23,760 bases of DNA from an uncultured Duncaniella sp. (lineage in GTDB: Bacteria; Bacteroidota; Bacteroidia; Bacteroidales; Muribaculaceae). This document shows, piece after piece, positions 8,403-13,920 of the stretch (within the stretch, counting starts at the first letter, position 1; each line of letters starts with the position of its first letter). The translations under genes were made by a program, and so were the position numbers. The DNA is taken from positions 1 through 23,760 of the forward strand of contig CAJUKP010000029.1 of assembly GCA_910587165.1 (NCBI GenBank), written 5' to 3'. Under the pieces are notes generated by a model. It saw only the letters and a list, made by a program, of their open reading frames with translations. It had not been told where the DNA came from and did not search any database.

Positions 8403-9377
8403 CTAAATATCGCGATCTATCACATAGTCTATGAGCGTGCGGAGGTCATTTCTCGCGCTCGACTCCGGAAATGTCCCGAGTATCCCGACAGCCTCGTCGT
8501 GAAGCCTCAGGAGGGTCTCGCGCGCGTATGCGATACCGCCGGCCTCCTTGGCAAAATCAAGCAGGGTAGTTATGTCCTGTTCTGTGATCGGCTCATGTCT
8601 CGAGACAGACAGCATCTCCTCCGCCTTCGGATGTCCCGAGCCGGTGAGGGCATGGATGAGCGGGAGTGTGATTTTCCCCTCACGCAGATCGTTGCCGGTG
8701 GGCTTGCCAAGACCTGAGGCGTCATAGTAGTCGAAGATATCATCCTTGATCTGGAAACAGAGTCCGAGCAGGCGGGCGAAACGGCGCAGACGGTCCAGCC
8801 GGTCATCATCCACCCCCGAACAGTAGCACCCCATCTCCACACAGGCCTCGAAGAGCGAGGCTGTCTTATGGGAAATCACCTCGAAATAAGCCTCCTCGGT
8901 GAGAGTGTGCTCCCGGGCATTGTATATCTGGTCCATCTCGCCGATGGAGAGAAGCCTTCCCAGGCTCCCGATCACCCCTATCACACGCATATCTCCGGTG
9001 CGGAGCGCGAGCTGCAGGGAAGTGGAAACGAAAAAGTCGCCGACAAGCACTGCTATATGATTGGTCCATACGGCATTAATGGTTGCCTGCCCGTGACGTC
9101 GGTCACTGTCGTCCACGACATCGTCATGAATCAGCGAGGCGTTGTGGAGAATCTCCACCGACGCGGCAGCCTCCATGACATTGGCCCCCTCATGGCCGAA
9201 CAACTCGGCGGTGAGCATCACGAGCATGGGGCGCAATTGCTTGCCACGACGCGCGAGATAACCGTCTATCACTTTATCCATCAGAGTGTTGCCCGACCGC
9301 AACTCAGCGGCAATCATGTCGTTGAGGCACTCAAGACCCGGTGTGAGCCTACGGCGTATTTCTTGGAACGGTGTCAT
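8403..9377 (-). CDS. long-chain polyprenyl diphosphate synthase
   Basis: Trans-prenyltransferase that condenses isopentenyl diphosphate onto an allylic primer to make the C35-C40-type tail for menaquinone; cytoplasmic or membrane-associated. At 324 aa it has the normal size. The substrate motif GKQLRPMLV is at 46-54. The first Asp-rich motif is LIHDDVVDDSDRRHG (D85, D86, D89) and the second is FQIKDDIFDYYD (D212, D213, D216). The fifth residue before the first Asp-rich motif is Ala80, a small residue as in E. coli IspB, which argues for long products rather than farnesyl diphosphate. It is divergent from polA, with a 132-base intergenic region carrying a TAAATTTG box. The exact chain length, and therefore the gene name, cannot be told from sequence alone. 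Confidence 0.92.
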   Translation of the reverse strand: MTPFQEIRRRLTPGLECLNDMIAAELRSGNTLMDKVIDGYLARRGKQLRPMLVMLTAELFGHEGANVMEAAASVEILHNASLIHDDVVDDSDRRHGQATINAVWTNHIAVLVGDFFVSTSLQLALRTGDMRVIGVIGSLGRLLSIGEMDQIYNAREHTLTEEAYFEVISHKTASLFEACVEMGCYCSGVDDDRLDRLRRFARLLGLCFQIKDDIFDYYDASGLGKPTGNDLREGKITLPLIHALTGSGHPKAEEMLSVSRHEPITEQDITTLLDFAKEAGGIAYARETLLRLHDEAVGILGTFPESSARNDLRTLIDYVIDRDI

Positions 9378-9388
9378 AATTCAAGGTG

Positions 9389-9396
9389 CAAATTTA
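9389..9396 (-). promoter_or_regulatory. -7 box of the polyprenyl synthase
   Basis: TAAATTTG on the minus strand matches TAnnTTTG exactly. It ends only 11 bases before the ATG at 9377, so a transcript started here would have a leader of a few bases at most. No clear -33 element. A second near-match, TAAATTTA at 9428-9435 inside the palindrome CTTAAATTTAAG (9426-9437), reads the same on both strands. Confidence 0.5.
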
Positions 9397-9479
9397 CAAA
9401 TTTCCCACCGATTAATACACTTTTTCTTAAATTTAAGCTAAAATTTGTCGCCGAGGCCCGATTTCACGCGGGAAATACG

Positions 9480-9487
9480 TAACTTTA
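9480..9487 (+). promoter_or_regulatory. possible -7 box of polA
   Basis: TAACTTTA matches seven of eight positions of TAnnTTTG and ends 22 bases before the polA ATG. That spacing is very similar to the GH97 (25) and hpt (26) promoters in this window. No convincing -33 box, hence low confidence. Confidence 0.35.
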
Positions 9488-9509
9488 TAGCCCGAAAACA
9501 CCCTGTGAC

Positions 9510-12269
9510 ATGGAAAAACGTCTATTTCTTCTTGACGCCTACGCGCTCATCTACCGCGCCTACTATGCGCTGATCCGCTCCCCGAGGTTCTCGTCGGGAG
9601 GCTTCAACACATCGGCCATCTTCGGCTTCTGCAACACCCTCGAGGACCTTCTGCGCAAGGAGAATCCCACCCATATAGCCGTGTGCTTCGACCCTCCCCA
9701 CGGCCGCACGTTCCGCTCCGACAAGTTCGAGGCCTACAAAGCCCAGCGTGACAAGCAGCCCGAGGATATCACAATCGCCATACCCTGGATCAAACGCATC
9801 CTCGGGGCCTACCGGATCCCGGTGATAGAGGTGGAGGGCTATGAGGCCGACGATGTGATAGGCACCCTCGCCACCCGCGCCGCCGCCGAGGGATTTGACA
9901 CCTACATGATGACCCCCGACAAGGACTACGGCCAGCTCGTGGGCCCGCGGATATTCATGTACCGCCCGGCCCTCAAGGGTGAGGGGTTCGAGGTGAGGGA
10001 TTCCGCAAGGGTGTGTGAACGCTACGGCATATCTACCCCACGTCAGGTGATCGACCTGCTCGCCCTCGAAGGTGACGCCTCCGACAACATTCCCGGCTGC
10101 CCGGGTGTAGGCGAGAAAACCGCCCGGAAGCTCATCGAGGAATTCGGCTCGGTGGAAAATCTGCTCGACAACACTGCCTCGCTCAAGGGCGCGCTCCAGA
10201 AGCGCGTTGTGGAGAATGCCGAACAGATCCGCCTCTCCAAGTGGCTCGCCACAATCTGCACGGATGTGCCGGTCGACGTCAGCATCCAATCGCTCGAACG
10301 CAAGGAGATAGACGCGCCCGCCCTCATGGAACTGTTCACCGAGCTTGACTTCAAGTCACTCATCGCACGGCTGCGTTCAAAGATGGCCGAGGCTCCGGCC
10401 ACACCCGCACCTCCCGCTCCGGCCGGCGATGGTGAACCTTCGCTATTCGACTTCGCTGAAGATGGCGCCCCCGAGCGCCCGGCCTGCGAGAACCGTCACT
10501 ACACACTCGTGTCATCCCCTGCCGAAGTGGCCGGAGTGGTGGCCGAGGCTGCCGCCCAAAAGGTGGTAGGTCTGTCGGCCTACGCCGTCGGCGACGATGC
10601 GATGGCCTCACCGCTGCGCGGAATAGCCCTGTCGTGGGACGACTGCAAGGGATATTTCATCCCCATACCCGATGATGCGCCACTGCGGGCCGAGGTGTGC
10701 TCCATAATCTCGCCGCTGTTCGGAGGTCCGGCCCCGCTCTTTGCCGGACACGACATAAAAAGGGCCTACCTGTTGCTCAAGAATGAGAAAATCGAGTTCA
10801 GAGCACCGTGGTTTGACACCTCCGTGGCCCACTATCTCATCGACCCCGAGATGAAACACGACCTCGGGCTGGTGGCCATGAAATATCTCCGCGTCACCCT
10901 CACCGGCATCCCTGCCGACGCCCGTCCCGGTCACCCCTCGTCACCGCTCGACACCGCCGCGGCCATCGGGCGCTACTGCGAGGAGGCCGACATCAGCCGT
11001 CGTCTGCGCCGGCCGCTCGCCGAGGCCGTGGCCGAAAGGGAGATGACACGCCTTATGGACGAGGTGGAGTTTCCTCTCATTCGTGTGCTGGCCGAGATGG
11101 AGTGGACAGGGGTGAGAATTGATCCCGGAGTGCTTCGCGACCTTGCCGACCGCCTGCGCGGACAGCTTGCCGGGATGGAGCAGGAAGCCTACTCGATGGC
11201 CGGCGGACCGTTCAACATCGCTTCGCCCGCCCAGGTGGGAATGGTGCTTTTCGACCGTCTTGCCATTGACCCGAAAGCCAAGAAGACCGCCCGTGGCTCC
11301 TACTCCACCACCGAGCAGACACTCGAGAAATATGCCGCCAAGGTGCCGTTGGTGAGTCTCATACTCAAGATACGGCGCCTGCGCAAGCTCATATCCACAT
11401 ATCTCGATGCCCTCCCCTCGCTCATCAATCCCCGCACGGGAAAGATACACACCTCCTACAACCAGACCGTCACCGCCACCGGGCGCATCTCGTCGGCCAA
11501 TCCCAACCTTCAGAACATCCCTATCCGCACCGACGACGGGCGCGAGATTCGCCGGGCATTCATCCCCGACAAGGGTGACCTGATGATGAGTGCCGATTAT
11601 TCACAGATCGAGCTGCGCCTCATAGCCGACCTGTCGGCCGACCGCGACATGATCGAAGGATTCCTGTCGGGCGACGACATACACCGCATCACGGCCTCCA
11701 AGATCTACAATCTCCCTCTCGGCGAGGTCACCGACGACCAGCGCCGCCATGCCAAGACAGCCAACTTCGGCATCATCTACGGAATCTCGGCATTCGGCCT
11801 GTCCGAACGTCTCGGAATAGCCCGCGCCGAAGCCAAGAAGCTTATTGACGGTTATTTCGCCACCTATCCCCACATACGCGAATATCTCGACAAGGCTGTG
11901 GAGACCGCCCGAAGCCAGGGCTACGTGACCACCCGCATGGGACGCCGGCGCTATCTGCCGGAGATCAACTCCCGCAACGCCGCCGTGCGCGGCTATGCCG
12001 AGCGCAATGCCGTCAACGCTCCTATCCAGGGCACAGCCGCCGATATCATAAAAGTGGCGATGGTGAGAATCTTCGACGAGATGGAGCGGCTCGGATTGCG
12101 GTCAAGAATGATCATGCAGGTTCACGACGAACTTATATTCAACGTTGTCCCCTCCGAGGCTGACACTCTCCGCGAACTTGTGGAGCGGCTCATGACAGGC
12201 GCCTACGAGGGTGCCGTCCCGCTCGAGGTGGCATCAGGCACGGCATCCAACTGGCTTGAGGCACACTGA
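9510..12269 (+). CDS. polA: DNA polymerase I (proofreading motifs apparently lost)
   Basis: Family A DNA polymerase for Okazaki fragment maturation and repair; 919 aa, close to the E. coli length of 928. The N-terminal 5'-3' exonuclease (about 1-290) is intact: LFLLDAYALIYRAYYA, EGYEADDVIG, TPDKDYGQLV, and GDASDNIPGCPGVGEKTA for the helix-hairpin-helix. The polymerase domain (about 560-919) has motif A DYSQIELRLIADLS (D696), motif B RRHAKTANFGIIYG and motif C MQVHDEL (D873, E874). The central 3'-5' exonuclease domain is present but its metal ligands look absent. S356 and Y358 stand where the DxE of Exo I belongs, A419 where the Exo II Asp belongs (GHDIKRAY), and the Exo III segment RYCEEADIS lacks the expected Asp spacing. 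It is therefore probably non-proofreading, like Taq-type enzymes. It is followed by the SufT-like gene after 26 bases. Confidence 0.96.
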   Translation: MEKRLFLLDAYALIYRAYYALIRSPRFSSGGFNTSAIFGFCNTLEDLLRKENPTHIAVCFDPPHGRTFRSDKFEAYKAQRDKQPEDITIAIPWIKRILGAYRIPVIEVEGYEADDVIGTLATRAAAEGFDTYMMTPDKDYGQLVGPRIFMYRPALKGEGFEVRDSARVCERYGISTPRQVIDLLALEGDASDNIPGCPGVGEKTARKLIEEFGSVENLLDNTASLKGALQKRVVENAEQIRLSKWLATICTDVPVDVSIQSLERKEIDAPALMELFTELDFKSLIARLRSKMAEAPATPAPPAPAGDGEPSLFDFAEDGAPERPACENRHYTLVSSPAEVAGVVAEAAAQKVVGLSAYAVGDDAMASPLRGIALSWDDCKGYFIPIPDDAPLRAEVCSIISPLFGGPAPLFAGHDIKRAYLLLKNEKIEFRAPWFDTSVAHYLIDPEMKHDLGLVAMKYLRVTLTGIPADARPGHPSSPLDTAAAIGRYCEEADISRRLRRPLAEAVAEREMTRLMDEVEFPLIRVLAEMEWTGVRIDPGVLRDLADRLRGQLAGMEQEAYSMAGGPFNIASPAQVGMVLFDRLAIDPKAKKTARGSYSTTEQTLEKYAAKVPLVSLILKIRRLRKLISTYLDALPSLINPRTGKIHTSYNQTVTATGRISSANPNLQNIPIRTDDGREIRRAFIPDKGDLMMSADYSQIELRLIADLSADRDMIEGFLSGDDIHRITASKIYNLPLGEVTDDQRRHAKTANFGIIYGISAFGLSERLGIARAEAKKLIDGYFATYPHIREYLDKAVETARSQGYVTTRMGRRRYLPEINSRNAAVRGYAERNAVNAPIQGTAADIIKVAMVRIFDEMERLGLRSRMIMQVHDELIFNVVPSEADTLRELVERLMTGAYEGAVPLEVASGTASNWLEAH

Positions 12270-12295
12270 TACAAAAAAACAACACACTGAACATC

Positions 12296-12616
12296 ATGAC
12301 ACCCGAAGAAAAACTGAAGATAGAAGAAAAGATCGTGACGATGCTCAAGACCGTCTACGATCCTGAGATCCCCGTGGATATCTACAACCTCGGACTCATA
12401 TATGCGATAGATCTCGATGACGACGGCAATCTGCACATCGACATGACTCTCACCGCCCCCAACTGCCCCGCGGCTGATTTTCTGGTGGACGACGCCCGCA
12501 TCAAGCTCGAGAGCATCGAGGGGATAAAGAGCGTGGACATACGCATCGTGTTCGAGCCCGAATGGACCAAGGACATGATGACCGAAGAGGCCAAGCTTGA
12601 CCTCGGATTCCTATGA
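12296..12616 (+). CDS. SufT/MIP18-family iron-sulfur cluster assembly protein (DUF59)
   Basis: A 106-residue single-domain protein of the MIP18/DUF59 family, linked elsewhere to Fe-S cluster maturation (SufT, Cia2/PaaD relatives). The family signature YDPEIPVDIYNLGLIY is at 21-36, with the conserved DPE at 22-24. The conserved cysteine is Cys57 within TLTAPNCPAAD, and the C-terminal half KSVDIRIVFEPEW follows the fold's last strand. It has no signal peptide, so it is cytoplasmic. Its stop overlaps the next start (ATGA at 12613-12616), so it is coupled to the LpxH-like gene. It follows polA by 26 bases. No other suf gene is in the window. The family is secure; the precise client proteins are unknown. 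Confidence 0.9.
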   Translation: MTPEEKLKIEEKIVTMLKTVYDPEIPVDIYNLGLIYAIDLDDDGNLHIDMTLTAPNCPAADFLVDDARIKLESIEGIKSVDIRIVFEPEWTKDMMTEEAKLDLGFL

Positions 12617-13362
12617 GGGAGCTGACATATTTCATCTCCGACCTGCATCTCGGAGCCGGTTACATAGCCGACCCGCGCGCCCAGGAACAGCGTGTGGTCA
12701 GATTCCTGCGCTCCATCGCTCCGACTGCCCGCCGGTTGTTTCTCGTAGGCGACATCCTCGACTACTGGTGGGAATACCGCGATGTGGTGCCACGGGGTTT
12801 CACACGCTTCTTCGGAGCCTTGGCCGAGCTTGCCGATGCCGGCGTGGAGATCACATGGCTGAAAGGGAACCATGATATATGGATATTCGACTACCTGCCG
12901 TCCGAGATAGGCATGAAGGTCCATGACGGCACTCTCATCACCGAACTCGAAGGGGGGAAAAGATTCCTTCTCGAGCATGGCGACGGAGTGGGACGTCTCC
13001 CCCTGTCGTTCCGTTTTCTCCGCGCCTTGTTCCGCTGCCGCCCGCTTCAGGTGATGTTTGCCGCCATCCACCCACGCTGGACAGTGGGATTCGCCCACGC
13101 ATGGTCGGCCCACTCCCGCAAGAAAGGGGGCTACATCCCACCCGAAGGAGCCGGTGAGGGACTCGTGGAATTCGCCACCCGACACAATTACCGTTCACCC
13201 TCCGACAAGGTGGACTACTTCATTTTCGGACACTATCACACCATGCTCGAGCGGCAGCTTCCCGACGGTTCGGAGCTTGTTGTGCTCGGCGACTGGATCA
13301 GCCATTTCTCCTACGCGGTGTGGGATGGCAAAGAACTCAGACTCGCCAGATTTTCAGGCTGA
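12613..13362 (+). CDS. lpxH: UDP-2,3-diacylglucosamine diphosphatase (LpxH-type)
   Basis: Metallophosphoesterase that cleaves the pyrophosphate of UDP-2,3-diacylglucosamine to lipid X plus UMP, the fourth step of lipid A synthesis on the inner membrane's cytoplasmic face. At 249 aa it has the right length. The calcineurin-type metal site is complete: ISDLHLG (D10, H12), FLVGDILDYWWEYR (D47), KGNHDIW (N86, H87), LEHGDGVG (H122) and FGHYHT (H207, H209). A basic and hydrophobic insert around 128-170 (RFLRALFRCRPLQ) resembles the membrane/lipid-binding cap of LpxH rather than a general phosphatase. Translation is coupled to the DUF59 gene by a 4-base ATGA overlap. After its stop comes a long AT-rich region with no obvious terminator. 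Confidence 0.88.
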   Translation: MRELTYFISDLHLGAGYIADPRAQEQRVVRFLRSIAPTARRLFLVGDILDYWWEYRDVVPRGFTRFFGALAELADAGVEITWLKGNHDIWIFDYLPSEIGMKVHDGTLITELEGGKRFLLEHGDGVGRLPLSFRFLRALFRCRPLQVMFAAIHPRWTVGFAHAWSAHSRKKGGYIPPEGAGEGLVEFATRHNYRSPSDKVDYFIFGHYHTMLERQLPDGSELVVLGDWISHFSYAVWDGKELRLARFSG

Positions 13363-13494
13363 AAGTTATAAATATTCATATTTTTAACATAGTTTAGCAA
13401 TTTGAATTACTATGGGTGTAGATTATACACTATCTTGAAAATCAATACATTGTAACACAAAACTGCAAAATATGCAAAGTTTGGGATATTAAAA

Positions 13495-13512
13495 ATATGT
13501 TGGATAACATAT
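13495..13512. promoter_or_regulatory. small inverted repeat just upstream of the sRNA promoter
   Basis: ATATGTT and AACATAT form 7-base arms around GGAT. It ends 7 bases before the -33 tract, a plausible position for a dimeric regulator site. In an AT-rich region a chance match is possible. Confidence 0.35.
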
Positions 13513-13519
13513 AAAAAAA

Positions 13520-13551
13520 TTTTCTCACCACGAAAAGTTGGTCTACCTTTG
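13520..13551 (+). promoter_or_regulatory. consensus Bacteroidota promoter of the candidate sRNA
   Basis: The -7 box TACCTTTG (13544-13551) matches TAnnTTTG exactly. A -33 T-tract (TTTT, 13520-13523) lies 20 bases upstream, the normal spacing. No ORF start follows nearby; a hairpin terminator comes about 60 bases later instead. Confidence 0.75.
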
Positions 13552-13556
13552 CATCA

Positions 13557-13645
13557 CGAACCTAAAACAATCTTTTTTACCTTAGAAATTGTACCTATTG
13601 GAAACTCATGAAAAGGGACTGCGTGAAGCTGTCCCTTTTTATTTT
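13557..13645 (+). ncRNA. candidate small non-coding RNA
   Basis: A roughly 85-90 base transcript is predicted between the promoter at 13520-13551 and the terminator at 13611-13639. The body contains a T-rich segment (tcttttttacc) and two copies of TACCT (the second in GTACCTATTGG), and ends in the GGGAC/GTCCC terminator stem. It holds no sensible ORF and is separated from the downstream GH97 gene, which has its own promoter, so an independent RNA is more likely than a leader. Architecture (Bacteroidota promoter, short RNA, intrinsic terminator) is like that described for Bacteroidales-specific RNA families such as Bacteroidales-1. I cannot confirm membership by eye. The 5' end is estimated from the -7 box. 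Confidence 0.55.
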
Positions 13646-13648
13646 TTT
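13611..13648 (+). terminator. intrinsic terminator of the candidate sRNA
   Basis: AAAAGGGAC (13611-13619) pairs with GTCCCTTTT (13631-13639) around an 11-base loop, followed by T5 overlapping the stem foot, an A, and T7 (13642-13648). A strong canonical terminator. Confidence 0.88.
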
Positions 13649-13656
13649 ACAAAAAC

Positions 13657-13809
13657 ACCGGTCAGGAAAGGGATACAAATGGACAAAAGGGGGAAAAGGA
13701 ACAAAATATTTTTTTGAGTCAGACTGATCAAACTGATAATATCCGGACAAATAATAAAAATTTGTTTCTTTTCCCCCTTTTGTCCATTTGTATCCCTTTC
13801 CTGATCGGT
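13657..13809. repeat. long inverted repeat, 49-bp arms around a 55-base loop
   Basis: Left arm 13657-13705 and right arm 13761-13809 are complementary at 47 of 49 positions. The two exceptions (13661/13805 and 13699/13767) are G-T, so plus-strand RNA could form an uninterrupted 49-bp helix. The left arm is purine-rich and includes AAAGGGATACAAATGGAC and a G5 run. Pairing resumes outside after a 7-base bulge on the right (ACAAAAAC 13649-13656 with GTTTTTGT 13817-13824). AAC flanks both ends (13654-13656 and 13810-13812), a possible but very short target duplication. No ORF inside. It could be a MITE-like element, a remnant of inverted duplication, or an RNA structure. Confidence 0.9.
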
Positions 13810-13860
13810 AACTACGGTTTTTGTTTTTTTAACTACACAATAACTTTATATCAGATTACG

Positions 13861-13895
13861 TTTTGCTAAAATGAAGTGATTTATTGCTATCTTTG
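13861..13895 (+). promoter_or_regulatory. promoter of the GH97/C10 peptidase unit
   Basis: The -7 box TATCTTTG (13888-13895) is an exact TAnnTTTG match. TTTTG at 13861-13865 is a -33 candidate with 22-base spacing, slightly long. It gives a leader of about 20 bases to the ATG at 13921 and rules against the longer reading frame that would start at 13876. Confidence 0.72.
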
Positions 13896-13920
13896 CGCGA
13901 ATATCCAATCATATCCAACC

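Larger units (their letters stand above)
13363..13920. other. AT-rich gene-free island
   Basis: About 560 bases without a credible protein gene and clearly more AT-rich than the flanking coding sequence. In order it holds an AT-rich stretch (13363-13490), a small inverted repeat (13495-13512), a consensus promoter (13520-13551), a candidate small RNA ending in a terminator (to about 13648), a 49-bp-arm inverted repeat (13657-13809), and the GH97 promoter (about 13861-13895). The first 130 bases show nothing I can assign. Confidence 0.8.

Noticed and set aside
13363..13490. Possible tRNA or other structured RNA in the AT-rich stretch after lpxH
   Set aside because: No cloverleaf, no GTTCRAAT-like T-loop and no stable paired arms could be found by eye.
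13608..13727. 39-codon ORF starting MKRDCVKLSLF
   Set aside because: It reads straight through the sRNA terminator stem, its T-tract and the left arm of the long inverted repeat. Composition is Lys/Gly/Phe-rich as expected from poly-A/G/T DNA.
13657..13809. CRISPR repeat or classical insertion sequence
   Set aside because: Only one inverted pair is present, with no spaced direct repeats and no transposase frame, so neither a CRISPR array nor a complete insertion sequence is supported.
13876..13920. Extended GH97 start 15 codons upstream
   Set aside because: The exact -7 box at 13888-13895 lies within this extension, and the ATG at 13921 begins a proper signal peptide.
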